Origin: Halomonas socia
Lineage (GTDB): Bacteria > Pseudomonadota > Gammaproteobacteria > Pseudomonadales > Halomonadaceae
Length of the DNA: 64,000 bases
NCBI RefSeq assembly: GCF_010977575.1
Contig: NZ_CP048812.1
Span: 1,488,001 to 1,552,000, forward strand
Direction: 5' to 3'
Below the pieces are notes generated by a model that was not told where the DNA came from, made no database searches, and worked only from the letters and a program-made list of their open reading frames with translations. The position numbers and the translations under genes were made by a program. Shown here in pieces: positions 47,524 to 56,049 of this stretch; the first letter of the stretch is position 1; every line of letters begins with the position of its first letter.

Positions 47524-48903
47524 ATGACGATGCAACACTCCTCCACTACTGCCGACACGGCCTCAGCGTCGTCTAGCCAGGCCCCGGGTGAGGGCAACTG
47601 GCTGGAGCGCTATTTCCGCATACGCCATCGTGGCTCGACTCTGCGTACCGAGGTGCTGGCCGGTGTTGCCACCTTCCTCGCCTCGATGTACATCATCGTG
47701 GTCAATCCGGCGATCCTCAGTGATGCCGGGATTCCGTTCTCGGCGGCACTCTCGGCCACTGTGCTGATCAGCTTCATGAGCAGCCTGGCCATGGGTCTGT
47801 ATGCGCGCAACCCGATCCTGGTGGCGCCGGGCATGGGCATGAACGCGCTGTTCACCTACACCCTGGTGCACGGTGCCGGGCTGTCGTGGGAGGTGGCGCT
47901 GGGCTGCGTGTTCTGGTCGGGCGTGCTGTTCGCGGCCCTGGCGCTGTTCAATGTGCGCAAGGCGATCATCGAGGCGATCCCGGCCTCGCTGCGCTATGCC
48001 ATCACCTGCGGTATTGGCCTGTTCATCACCTTCATCGGGCTCAAGAATGCCGGCTTCATCGTTGGCAGCGACGCTACCCTGGTGTCGCTGGGCAGCATGG
48101 ACCCGACCCTGATCACCTTCTTCATCGGCATGATGGCCACCGTGATCATGGTCATCATGCGCTTCAACGGCGCGCTGATCCTGGGCATCGCCCTGACCAC
48201 CCTGCTGGCCACGCCGATGGGGCGGATGTGGGGTGGCGATGTGATGGTCGAGTGGAGCGGCCTGGCCGCCTGGCCCGACTTCAGCGCCGTCATGCAGGTG
48301 GATATCTGGGGCGCGCTGAAGGTCGCCTACCTGCCGTTCATCTTCGTGATGCTGTTCACCAACTTCTTCGATGCGCTGTCGTGCTTCATGGCGCTTTCCG
48401 AGTCCGCCGACCTCAAGGACAAGGACGGCAATCCGCGCAACCTCAAGCGCTCGATGACCGTGGATGCCTTCGCCTCGATGATCGCCGCACCGCTTGGCAC
48501 CAGCGCCGCCCAGACCTTTATCGAGTCGGGCGCCGGGGTGGCCCAGGGCGGGCGTACCGGGCTGGTGGCGGTGGTCATCGCGGTGCTGTTCCTGCCGTTC
48601 CTGTTCCTTTCGCCGCTGCTGTCGCTGGTGCCGTCGATCGCCACCGCCCCGGCGCTGGTGCTGGTCGGGCTGTTCATGCTGGCGCCGATCGGCAAGATCG
48701 ATTGGACACGCTACGACCAGGCCTTCCCGGCCTTCCTGGCGATCATCCTGATGCCGCTGACCTACTCGATCACCCTGGGGATCGCCTTCGGCTTCCTGAG
48801 CTTCGTGATCATCAAGCTGTTCACCGGCCGCGGTATCGAGATCAAGCCGGCGATGTGGGTCTCGGCGGCGCTCAGCGTGGTGATGCTGGTCACCACCCAC
48901 TGA
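47524..48903 (+). CDS. NCS2-family purine permease (AzgA/GhxP-like)
   Basis: 459 residues. N-terminal 'LERYFRIRHRGSTLRTEVLAGVATFLASMYIIVVNPAILSDAG' and 'NPILVAPGMGMNALFTYTLV', plus 'MLFTNFFDALSCFMALSESADL', are typical of the adenine/guanine/hypoxanthine branch of NCS2 transporters. About 14 membrane segments. Proton-linked nucleobase uptake. An alternative start two codons later is possible. Single-gene unit ended by a strong terminator. Confidence 0.92.
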   Translation: MTMQHSSTTADTASASSSQAPGEGNWLERYFRIRHRGSTLRTEVLAGVATFLASMYIIVVNPAILSDAGIPFSAALSATVLISFMSSLAMGLYARNPILVAPGMGMNALFTYTLVHGAGLSWEVALGCVFWSGVLFAALALFNVRKAIIEAIPASLRYAITCGIGLFITFIGLKNAGFIVGSDATLVSLGSMDPTLITFFIGMMATVIMVIMRFNGALILGIALTTLLATPMGRMWGGDVMVEWSGLAAWPDFSAVMQVDIWGALKVAYLPFIFVMLFTNFFDALSCFMALSESADLKDKDGNPRNLKRSMTVDAFASMIAAPLGTSAAQTFIESGAGVAQGGRTGLVAVVIAVLFLPFLFLSPLLSLVPSIATAPALVLVGLFMLAPIGKIDWTRYDQAFPAFLAIILMPLTYSITLGIAFGFLSFVIIKLFTGRGIEIKPAMWVSAALSVVMLVTTH

Positions 48904-48921
48904 TCGAGCGTCTGGCCGACG

Positions 48922-48952
48922 AAAAAGGGGGCTGCCAACGGCAGCCCCCTTT
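48922..48952. terminator. Bidirectional terminator between purine permease and mscS
   Basis: Perfect 10-bp stem GGGGGCTGCC/GGCAGCCCCC (48927-48949) with AAC loop, AAAAA on the left and TTT on the right, so it can end transcription from both convergent genes. Similar to the core of the tea hairpin. Confidence 0.85.
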
Positions 48953-48973
48953 GCGTGGGTGACAAGAGCGTGA

Positions 48974-51337
48974 TCAGTCCTCGTCGAAATCGCCCTTGAA
49001 CTTTGGATTGGGTTTAGCCCGAGGATCGTAGCGGTCGTCGGTTTGGCTGTCTTGCGCTTTAGGCTGACCTGCAGGACTTCCATCAATGGTAAAGTTCTGC
49101 TGCATGACACGCAGGTTGGCCGGTGGCGCTGACCCCGTTTTGTCCTGCCCAAAGTACATGGTGGTGTGCGGGAAGGGAATCTCGATGCCCTTGGCGTCGA
49201 AGTGCAGCTTGACCAGACGGTTGTAGGCGCGGCCTACCGCCCACTGCATGCCCGGGGTGGTCTTGATGCGCACCCGCACATTCACCGAGCTGTCGGCGAG
49301 TGCGACGACCCCCGCGACTTCCAGCGGGGCAAGGATATTCATCTTGCTATCCTCGCTTGCGGCCAGTTCGTCGAAGGCCTCACGCAGGGCAATGATGGCG
49401 TCATCGATGCTCTCGCGGTAGGCGATGCCGTACTCACCGACGTGATAGCCGAACTCGCGCATGTAGTTGGAGACGGTGTCCACGCTGGAGAAGGGCACGA
49501 TATGGTAGGTGCCGTTGAGATCACGGATGCCCACCGAGCGAATGCTGAGTCGCTCGGCGGTACCGGTGACACCGCCCACCGTGACCACATCGCCGGTGTT
49601 CATGGCGTTCTCGATCTGGATGAATACACCGGTGATGATGTCCTGCACCAGCTTCTGGGCACCGAAACCGATAGCCAGGCCGAGGACACCGGCACCGGCG
49701 ATCAGCGGGCCGATATTGATGCCGATCTCGGCCAGCACGATCATCAGCGTGATGGTCACCAGGGCGATCGCCAGGGCGTTGCGGAACAGTGTCAGCAGCG
49801 TCTTGGCGCGGGGGTCGGGCTCGCCGGTACCGGTTTCGGGATTGAGCTTGTGCTCGATCAGGCTGGCCAGGCCCAGCCAGGCGCCCACGGCCACGGCCAG
49901 GATTATCGCCACGCTGATCAGTCTGCCGATCAGCCCACGGCCGGCCTCGGAGGCGTACCAGGCGGCGGCATCGAAGGCGCCCCAGGCGTTCAGCACCAGC
50001 ATGATCACGGCGATCAGAATCACCGCGCGGATCACCCGCAGAGCGTTGGGGACGTAGCTGTTGAGGCGTGGCTCGAGCATCGGCAGCTTGCGGCGCATAT
50101 CGTCGGAGAGACGAATATGGCGGCCGATGGTCTGGGTCAGCAGTGCCGACAGCAGCGCACCGGCACCGACTACCAGTAGTGTCTGCAGGGTGGCGATCAT
50201 CACGAACGGCAGGGCATCCTCAGGACGCACCAGCGTCACCACCAGCACCATCAGGAAGTAGATGATTGCCAGCCAGTGCCACAGCCGCGCGAACAGCTGC
50301 AGCGACATGCGCGTGGCGCTCAGCGAGCTGCGCTCGGCCATGCCTTCGATGGCGTGGCGCAGCTTGAGGCGATTCTTGAGCACCTTGCCGACGGCGTAGA
50401 TGAAGGCGCCGAGCATGATCAGCGTGCCGACGCTCTGGCCCAAAGCCGGCGACAGATAGAAGTTGAGCAGCGGCACCACCACCAGCAGGCCGTAGCCCAC
50501 CAGGCCGATCAGTCGCGCGATCCAGCGGTTCCAATAGGAGGCCTCTTCAGCGGCGATTGGCAGCAGGCGCAGCCCCTCGTAGCGCGAGGCGAACAGCATG
50601 CGCACCGCAGCCTTGAACAGCTCGATGACCAGGAAGGCGTTGAGGAACAGCGAGGCGCGGGTCGAGAGTTCGCCGGTCTCGCCCACCGCGAAGGTGGCGA
50701 TCAGGTTGCCGCCGACGTAGGCCAGAGCGACCACCAGCACGTCGATCACCGCGGCTACCGCCACCGCGATCACCAGGCGCAGGATCGGCGTCAGGCCGGC
50801 GCCTTCCCGCGACCACAGGCTGATGCGTGTAAAGGCAGGCTTGGCCAGGTAGCGGAAGCCGATGAACAGCGCGAAGGTCGCCAGTATCACCAGCCCCAGG
50901 TTGATCGCGGCGCTCATGAAGGCGGCGCTGTCGAAGCCCGGCTCGCCGGTGGGCTGGCCGCTGAACAGGCCGCCGATCACGCTGATCAGGTTGTTGAACT
51001 GGCCACCGATGTCGCCGGCGATGTTGCTGGTCGCCTCGGCTAGCCGGCGTGGCAGCGAAACCTGCTCGGCGGCCTGGCCGCTAGGCGCGGCGGCGGCGAT
51101 GGCTTCGGCGGAGACTTCACCCTCGAGGCCCAGTGGCGCCACCGGGTCTTGCTGCGACAGGCCGCGCAGCTCCTCGATCAGGCGATTGCGTGATTGCTCG
51201 TCTTCGAGCAGGTCGGCCAGGGTATCGTAGGCTGGTGGCGGCGCGGTGGGCTCGGCCTGCTGGGCATGAGCCGGTGCCAGCAGCAGCAGGGCCATCAGCA
51301 GGCCGGTGAGTATCGTGAAGAGACGTGGTGCAAGCAC
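48974..51337 (-). CDS. Large MscS-family mechanosensitive channel
   Basis: 787 residues starting at GTG after GGAGG. Signal peptide ('LFTILTGLLMALLLLAPAHA'), a periplasmic helical domain (to about 130), then about ten or eleven transmembrane helices and the C-terminal MscS pore and vestibule. The pore helix region is 'IGPLIAGAGVLGLAIGFGAQKLVQDIITGVFIQIENAMNTGDVV', close to the MscS consensus. Members such as YbiO/YjeP release solutes during hypo-osmotic shock, relevant in a halophile that accumulates ectoine. C-terminal about 60 residues are hydrophilic. Confidence 0.93.
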   Translation of the reverse strand: MLAPRLFTILTGLLMALLLLAPAHAQQAEPTAPPPAYDTLADLLEDEQSRNRLIEELRGLSQQDPVAPLGLEGEVSAEAIAAAAPSGQAAEQVSLPRRLAEATSNIAGDIGGQFNNLISVIGGLFSGQPTGEPGFDSAAFMSAAINLGLVILATFALFIGFRYLAKPAFTRISLWSREGAGLTPILRLVIAVAVAAVIDVLVVALAYVGGNLIATFAVGETGELSTRASLFLNAFLVIELFKAAVRMLFASRYEGLRLLPIAAEEASYWNRWIARLIGLVGYGLLVVVPLLNFYLSPALGQSVGTLIMLGAFIYAVGKVLKNRLKLRHAIEGMAERSSLSATRMSLQLFARLWHWLAIIYFLMVLVVTLVRPEDALPFVMIATLQTLLVVGAGALLSALLTQTIGRHIRLSDDMRRKLPMLEPRLNSYVPNALRVIRAVILIAVIMLVLNAWGAFDAAAWYASEAGRGLIGRLISVAIILAVAVGAWLGLASLIEHKLNPETGTGEPDPRAKTLLTLFRNALAIALVTITLMIVLAEIGINIGPLIAGAGVLGLAIGFGAQKLVQDIITGVFIQIENAMNTGDVVTVGGVTGTAERLSIRSVGIRDLNGTYHIVPFSSVDTVSNYMREFGYHVGEYGIAYRESIDDAIIALREAFDELAASEDSKMNILAPLEVAGVVALADSSVNVRVRIKTTPGMQWAVGRAYNRLVKLHFDAKGIEIPFPHTTMYFGQDKTGSAPPANLRVMQQNFTIDGSPAGQPKAQDSQTDDRYDPRAKPNPKFKGDFDED

Positions 51338-51558
51338 GCTTCTACCTCCGTGAGTCAGCGTGAAAAGGCGAGTGGCGACATAGATACAGCGCGACCATGA
51401 TGTCGCATCTCAACATGCCGGCGCCAAGGCCGACAAGTCGATGACCGTCATGTGCGCGTCATGAGACGCGACGACACTGGCTGCGAGCCACATTCCGACC
51501 TCATTATACGCACGATTTAATCTATACAAAAATTGTACATATGGCGATAATAGTGCCA

Positions 51559-51574
51559 CTGTAATTGTCAACAG
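51559..51574. promoter_or_regulatory. LexA-like box CTGT-N8-ACAG upstream of a zinc-ribbon gene
   Basis: The sequence CTGTAATTGTCAACAG fits the gammaproteobacterial SOS box outline (CTG-N10-CAG). It lies just after a possible TATACA-N17-GATAAT promoter (51523-51551) and 53 bases before the small gene. About one such match per 65 kb is expected by chance, so support is weak. Confidence 0.25.
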
Positions 51575-51626
51575 CTACTGCCTTGGTGATCAGGGAAGAG
51601 CATCACGCATTTAGGAGGAGCCCCCG

Positions 51627-51839
51627 ATGTTGGAAGTCCCCTTGGAGCTGCGCTGCAACGTTTGCGGCCACGACCGTTTCACTCTCCCGGCAGCGGACGC
51701 CATGGATCAGGATGTACGCTGCGGCGAATGCCTGGCCTTCAAGTGTCACGCCGACGACCTGGAGCAGCATATGCTGGCGGCCGCCTCTAGCCTGCCGCCG
51801 CAGCCCGGGAAAACCCCGCGGCGGTTGAACGCCGTCTGA
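51627..51839 (+). CDS. Small zinc-ribbon protein of unknown function
   Basis: 70 residues, ATG preceded by AGGAGGAG. Two CxxC knuckles, 'CNVCGHD' (about residues 10-16) and 'CGECLAF' (about 32-38), form a likely zinc ribbon; the C terminus is Pro/Arg-rich. Followed by an intrinsic terminator with its own upstream promoter region, so it is an independent gene. No closer family recognised. Confidence 0.75.
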   Translation: MLEVPLELRCNVCGHDRFTLPAADAMDQDVRCGECLAFKCHADDLEQHMLAAASSLPPQPGKTPRRLNAV

Positions 51840-51870
51840 ACCGAACATTGGCAAGCATGCGGTAACTCCT

Positions 51871-51894
51871 CCACCCGTTCGCGGGTGGTTTTTT
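51871..51894 (+). terminator. Rho-independent terminator after the zinc-ribbon gene
   Basis: CCACCCG-TTCG-CGGGTGG stem with the stable UUCG loop, followed by six T residues; 32 bases after the stop. crcB therefore needs a promoter in the short gap after it. Confidence 0.92.
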
Positions 51895-51934
51895 ATGTCT
51901 GCTAATATGGCCGCTGGCGTAAGGGGGAAGTGCC

Positions 51935-52342
51935 GTGTTCGATGTCCATCCGTTGATATGGGTCGGTGCCGGGGGGGCGCTTGGGGGCGTGCTGCGGGTC
52001 TGGCTCACGGCTGTCGTCACCGCTCGCTGGGGGGCGGTGTTTCCCTGGGGCACGCTGGCGGTCAACCTCAGCGGGGCACTGCTGCTCGGCCTGCTGGCCG
52101 GCGCCTGGGGGCTCGACGTGTTGCTGCTGCAGGGGCCGACCGCCAGCTGGTGGCTGCTCGCCGTGGGCGTGCTGGGTAGCTACACCACCGTCTCCTCCTT
52201 CAGCCTGCAGACGCTGACGCTGCTGCGCGGCGCCGTGCCGTGGCGCGGCTACCTGAACATCGCCGCCTCGCTGCTCGGCTGCCTGCTGGCGGTTTCGCTG
52301 GGCCTGATCGTTGGCCGGCTGGTGGTGGGGGGCGCGCTATGA
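51935..52342 (+). CDS. crcB: Fluoride exporter subunit CrcB (first)
   Basis: 135 residues starting at GTG with AAGGGGGAAG upstream. Four helices, with 'GAGGALGGVLRVWLT' and 'WGTLAVNLSGALLLGLLAG' matching the Fluc family, and the 'GVLGSYTTVSSFSLQTL' segment holding the central Na site region. Stop overlaps the next crcB by four bases (ATGA). Tandem genes suggest a heterodimeric channel. No fluoride riboswitch is visible upstream. Confidence 0.9.
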   Translation: MFDVHPLIWVGAGGALGGVLRVWLTAVVTARWGAVFPWGTLAVNLSGALLLGLLAGAWGLDVLLLQGPTASWWLLAVGVLGSYTTVSSFSLQTLTLLRGAVPWRGYLNIAASLLGCLLAVSLGLIVGRLVVGGAL

Positions 52343-52740
52343 CGTCGGCACTCGCCAACTATGCGGCGGTGGCGGCCGGCAGCGCCCTGGGGGCGATGGC
52401 GCGCTACCTGGTCTCGCTGTGGCTGCTGGCAGCCCCCGGCGGGCTGCCCTGGGGCACCCTCTGCGTCAATCTGCTGGGCTCGATCGCGATTGGCCTGATC
52501 GTCACGCTCAGCGGCGGGCGCTGGCCGCTGTCGCCGCGCATGCAGCTGTTCCTGATTGGCGGCTTCTGCGGCGGCTTCACCACCTTCTCGATCTTCAGCC
52601 TCGAGGTGCTGACCCTGGCCGGTACCGGTGCGCCGGGCATGGCGCTGCTCTACATCGGCCTGTCAGTGGTGCTGTGGCTGGCCGGCGCCTGGCTGGGCAG
52701 CGGCGCTGGCGAATGGCTCAATCGTCATCCGGGTCGTTAG
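52339..52740 (+). CDS. crcB: Fluoride exporter subunit CrcB (second)
   Basis: 133 residues. Four helices with 'AAGSALGAMARYLVSLW', 'WGTLCVNLLGSIAIGLIV' and the signature 'GFCGGFTTFSIFSLEVLTL', closer to the canonical Fluc consensus than the first copy. Passive fluoride efflux channel in the inner membrane. Its 3' end overlaps the convergent retropepsin-like gene by 23 bases. Confidence 0.94.
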   Translation: MTSALANYAAVAAGSALGAMARYLVSLWLLAAPGGLPWGTLCVNLLGSIAIGLIVTLSGGRWPLSPRMQLFLIGGFCGGFTTFSIFSLEVLTLAGTGAPGMALLYIGLSVVLWLAGAWLGSGAGEWLNRHPGR

Positions 52741-53275
52741 CCACCAGCTCGGCATCCTCGCTGCAATTGGCGCCATTGATAAAGGTTTCGCGCACGTCGA
52801 GCAGGCCCAGATGCTCGATGGTGCGACGCCCCAGCAGCAGCGGATAGAACATCTCGCTGCGGTCGCGCAGCCCGACCTGCTCCTCATAGCGACGATCGCC
52901 GATGCAGAACTCCATCAGCACCACGGCGCGCCTGGCGCTACCGCCCGCGCCGCGAACCTTGATGCTGCGGTAGATCGGCTTCTCCAGCTCCTCGGTGAGC
53001 ACTGCGTCGCTGCGCTCGTCCTCCAGCTCGAGGCGGAAGCGCACCCACTCCTCGCCATCTTTCTCGAAGCGTTCGATATCGCGGGCGTCCAGCGATGAGG
53101 TCAGGGCGCCGCTGTCGAGCTTGGCCTTGACGGTGGTGCCCCAGGGTTCAACGGTGGCCATCTCGATCCAGCCGAAGACCGGCTCGTCGGCACTGGCGGT
53201 AAGCGATGAGGTGGCCAGCAGTAGGGCGCTGGCGGCGCCGGTCAGGTGGCGCGAAAGTGCAGCACGGGGTGGCAT
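52718..53275 (-). CDS. Periplasmic retropepsin-like protein (RimK-associated/'ATP-dependent zinc protease' family)
   Basis: 185 residues. Signal peptide 'HLTGAASALLLATSSLTASA', then a retropepsin-like domain with the aspartyl-protease type motif 'AKLDSGALTSSLDA' and later 'YPLLLGRRTIEHLGLLDV'. The family is labelled ATP-dependent zinc protease in databases, but the sequence shows an Asp-Ser-Gly protease-like site and a secretion signal, so that label is doubtful. Substrate unknown. Confidence 0.87.
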   Translation of the reverse strand: MPPRAALSRHLTGAASALLLATSSLTASADEPVFGWIEMATVEPWGTTVKAKLDSGALTSSLDARDIERFEKDGEEWVRFRLELEDERSDAVLTEELEKPIYRSIKVRGAGGSARRAVVLMEFCIGDRRYEEQVGLRDRSEMFYPLLLGRRTIEHLGLLDVRETFINGANCSEDAELVANDPDDD

Positions 53276-53375
53276 GGGATCTCCTTGTCTTATGCAACGC
53301 AGGGATAGAGTACCATTGCGGCGAATAATTCCCTCGCTGGGTGCCAGCCTGGCGCAAAGCTCCCGAGGAGCACCG

Positions 53376-54119
53376 ATGTTACCCGACTACTCGTGGCTCG
53401 CCTGGAGCCTGATCATCTTCTCCACCTATCTTACCGGTGTCTCCAAGGGCGGCTTCGCCGGCGGCTTTGGCACCCTCTCGGTGCCGCTGATGGCACTGGC
53501 CATTGGACCCATCGAGGCGGCCGGCCTGCTGCTGCCGCTGCTACTGGTGATGGATGCCTTCACCGTCAAGGCGTGGTGGGGGCATCACGACCGCGCCGAG
53601 GTGCGGCGCATCCTTCCCGGGCTGGCGCTGGGGGTCGTCATCGGCACGCTGCTGATCGGCAGCCTCGACGAGAACGGCGTGCGCCTGCTGCTTGGGGCGC
53701 TGTCGCTGAGTTTTGCCGCCTACATGCTGTTCAGGCCCGCCGCGGGACGTCCCATCGCCTCGTTCTGGGCGCTGCCGGCGGGTATCGGCTGCGGCTTCAC
53801 CAGCTTTCTGGCTCACGCCGGCGCGCCGCCGATCAACCTCTACCTGATTCCCCGCCGCCTGGCCAAGCGCACCTTCATCGCCACCTGCGCCATCGTGTTT
53901 GCCGCCGTCAACCTGATGAAGCTCGGCCCCTACCTGTGGCTGGGCGAGATCAACCTGACCAGCGCCTGGGCCTCGCTGGCACTGGTGCCGGTGGCCTGGG
54001 CCGGGGTCAAGAGCGGCCTGTGGCTGCAGCACCGGGTCAACGAGACGCTGTTCTACCGCCTGATCATCATTGCCATGGCCGTCGTCGGTGTGCAGCTGAT
54101 GATCAAGGCGCTGGGGTGA
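53376..54119 (+). CDS. Sulfite exporter TauE/SafE family protein
   Basis: 247 residues from the ATG after GAGGAG. About eight helices in two repeats; 'FSTYLTGVSKGGFAGGFGTLSVPLMAL' and 'GIGCGFTSFLAHAGAPPINLYLIPRRL' are the paired family motifs. Members export or import organosulfonates, sulfite or similar anions; substrate unknown here. Single gene ending before a terminator. Confidence 0.9.
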   Translation: MLPDYSWLAWSLIIFSTYLTGVSKGGFAGGFGTLSVPLMALAIGPIEAAGLLLPLLLVMDAFTVKAWWGHHDRAEVRRILPGLALGVVIGTLLIGSLDENGVRLLLGALSLSFAAYMLFRPAAGRPIASFWALPAGIGCGFTSFLAHAGAPPINLYLIPRRLAKRTFIATCAIVFAAVNLMKLGPYLWLGEINLTSAWASLALVPVAWAGVKSGLWLQHRVNETLFYRLIIIAMAVVGVQLMIKALG

Positions 54120-54130
54120 GGGGCGAGCAC

Positions 54131-54154
54131 AAAAAAGCCCCGCAGTGGCGGGGC
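54131..54154 (-). terminator. Terminator of the iolR-iolG-iolB transcript
   Basis: On the minus strand GCCCCGC/GCGGGGC (54137-54154) with a 4-base loop is followed by TTTTTT (54131-54136), about 50 bases after the iolB stop. It may also slow read-through from the convergent TauE gene. Confidence 0.8.
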
Positions 54155-54202
54155 GAAGAGACGTCAGGCTAGAAAGACTGACAGGACACGCATTACCGGT
54201 GA

Positions 54203-55003
54203 CTACCTCACGAGCCATTCGTGAGCAGGATCGTTCTGAAACTTCCATGCCCGCTTTGGGCCAGCCATCACGTTGAGGTAGTAGAGGTCATAGCCGTGGG
54301 CGGCTCCCACCGGATGGTAGCCGCGTGGCACTATCACGCAGCAACCGTTCTCCACTGCCATGGTGTCGTCCAGGCTACGGTCGTCGGTATAGACCCGCTG
54401 GAAGGCAAAGCCCTGGGAGGGGGTGATGCGGTGGTAGTAGGTCTCCTCGAGGATCGACTCCTCGGGCAGGTTGTCCACGTCATGCTTGTGGGGCGGATAG
54501 CTAGACCAGTTGCCAGCCGGGGTGTAGACCTCCACCACTAGTAGGCTGTCTGCCGGCTCGGTCTCCGGCAGGATGTCCTGAATATATCGGGTGTTGGTAC
54601 CGCTACCGCGGGTGCTGCGTTTGACCTGGTCGGGGGTGATCAGGCGCGGCGCATGATTGCCGTGGCCGGGTGCGCTGCAAACCGCCAATTCCAGATCGGT
54701 GGTGGCCTCGACGCTGTAGCTCACCCCGTCGGGTAGATAGACGGAGTAGGGCGGGACCTTCTCGAAGATATCCATGCGCTCGCCGATGTTCTCCCAGCGG
54801 TGTTCGCCGCTGGACACGGTGGCGCGTCCAGTAAGCAGCACCAGGCAGTGTTCGCGGCCCTCGGTATTGGCCTCGAGGCGTTGGCCTTTCGTCAGCTTGT
54901 GGACGCGGAAGCCCACATGTTCCCAGTTAGCGGATGCCGGGGTGACTTCGAGTACCTTGCCCTGGGAATCCGGCTCATTCGGGCGGACCAGTAGTGACGT
55001 CAT
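54203..55003 (-). CDS. iolB: 5-deoxy-glucuronate isomerase IolB
   Basis: 266 residues from 'MTSLLVRPNEPDSQGKVLEVTP'. Bicupin with 'VGFRVHKLTKGQRLEANTEGREHCLVLLTG', 'SSYPPHKHDVDNLPEESILEETYYHRITPSQGFAFQRVY' (metal His/Glu) and 'VIVPRGYHPVGAAHGYDLYYLNVMAG'. Converts 5-deoxy-glucuronate to 5-dehydro-2-deoxy-gluconate in inositol breakdown. Follows iolG by 20 bases. Confidence 0.95.
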   Translation of the reverse strand: MTSLLVRPNEPDSQGKVLEVTPASANWEHVGFRVHKLTKGQRLEANTEGREHCLVLLTGRATVSSGEHRWENIGERMDIFEKVPPYSVYLPDGVSYSVEATTDLELAVCSAPGHGNHAPRLITPDQVKRSTRGSGTNTRYIQDILPETEPADSLLVVEVYTPAGNWSSYPPHKHDVDNLPEESILEETYYHRITPSQGFAFQRVYTDDRSLDDTMAVENGCCVIVPRGYHPVGAAHGYDLYYLNVMAGPKRAWKFQNDPAHEWLVR

Positions 55004-55023
55004 GGGTCGCTCCTGTGAGGTAG

Positions 55024-56019
55024 TCAATGGGTGGAGTCCAGGGCGATGCGGCGCCCTTCCTTCAGCGATTGCTCGGCGGCTTCGGCCAGGCGCAGGGCCT
55101 CCAGACCATCTTCAGCGCCGGCGAGGGGCGCGCGCTTTTCTCGCCAGGCATCGACGAAGTCGCCAATCTCGCGGCTATAGGCCTCGGCGTAGCGCTCCAG
55201 AAAGAACCAGAGCGGCTTTTCTTCTACCTGGCCGGGCTCGCCGGTGAAGCGTAGACGGGTCTCGCTCTCGTTCTGGGCCTGCAGCATGCCGGCGCTGCCG
55301 AAGGCTTCAATGCGCTGGTCGTAGCCATAGCAGGCGCGGCGAGAGTTGTTGATATGGCAGAGACGACCGCTGGCAGTGGTCAGGATGACCATGGCGGTGT
55401 CCACGTCGCCGGCCTTGCCGATGGCCTGGTCGATCAGGCAGCTGCCTGTGGCCTGGACATGAGTTATGGGCTCATCCAGTAACCAGCGGGCCATATCAAA
55501 GTCATGGATCATCATGTCGCGGAACAGCCCGCCGGAGGCGCCGACATATTCCGCCGGGGGCGGTGCCGGATCGCGACTGATGATGGTCAAGGTCTCCAGT
55601 TCGCCGATACGTCCGCTGGCGACGGCTTGCTTGAGGGCAGCGAACTGTGGGTCGTGGCGGCGATTGAAGCCCAGCGCGCAGGTTACCGGGTGGCTCTCGA
55701 GCACCTGCAGTGCATCGCGGGTCCGCGCCAGGTCGAGGGCGATAGGCTTCTCGCAGAGGATCGCCTTGCCGGTGTGAGCGGCCTGTTCCAGGTAGTCGGC
55801 GTGGGTCGAGGTGCTGGAGGCGATCAGCACGGCGTCGATGTCGCCGTTTTTGAAGATGGCGTCGACGCTCAGGGCCTTGGTACCGTACTGGGCTGCAAGC
55901 TCTTCGGCCGATGGGGCATGGTAGTCGGCCACGGCAGCCAGCGTCACTCCAGGGTGTCGATCAATGGCCTGGGCGTGCACCTGGCCGATGCGCCCGGCGC
56001 CAATCAGGGCGAGTCTCAT
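55024..56019 (-). CDS. iolG: Inositol 2-dehydrogenase IolG
   Basis: 331 residues. GFO/IDH/MocA oxidoreductase: Rossmann motif 'LALIGAGRIGQVHAQAI', 'ILCEKPIALDL' with the catalytic Lys, and 'GLFRDMMIHDFDMARWLL' with the active-site His. Oxidises myo-inositol to scyllo-inosose with NAD. Middle gene of the leftward iolR-iolG-iolB unit. Confidence 0.93.
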   Translation of the reverse strand: MRLALIGAGRIGQVHAQAIDRHPGVTLAAVADYHAPSAEELAAQYGTKALSVDAIFKNGDIDAVLIASSTSTHADYLEQAAHTGKAILCEKPIALDLARTRDALQVLESHPVTCALGFNRRHDPQFAALKQAVASGRIGELETLTIISRDPAPPPAEYVGASGGLFRDMMIHDFDMARWLLDEPITHVQATGSCLIDQAIGKAGDVDTAMVILTTASGRLCHINNSRRACYGYDQRIEAFGSAGMLQAQNESETRLRFTGEPGQVEEKPLWFFLERYAEAYSREIGDFVDAWREKRAPLAGAEDGLEALRLAEAAEQSLKEGRRIALDSTH

Positions 56020-56049
56020 AGCAACTTCTCCTTATTGTTGGTTCAGTCG

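Noticed and set aside
51840-51934. Possible fluoride riboswitch upstream of crcB
   Set aside because: The gap is mostly occupied by the terminator of the zinc-ribbon gene, and the GGNGATGG / CTGATG elements are not seen.
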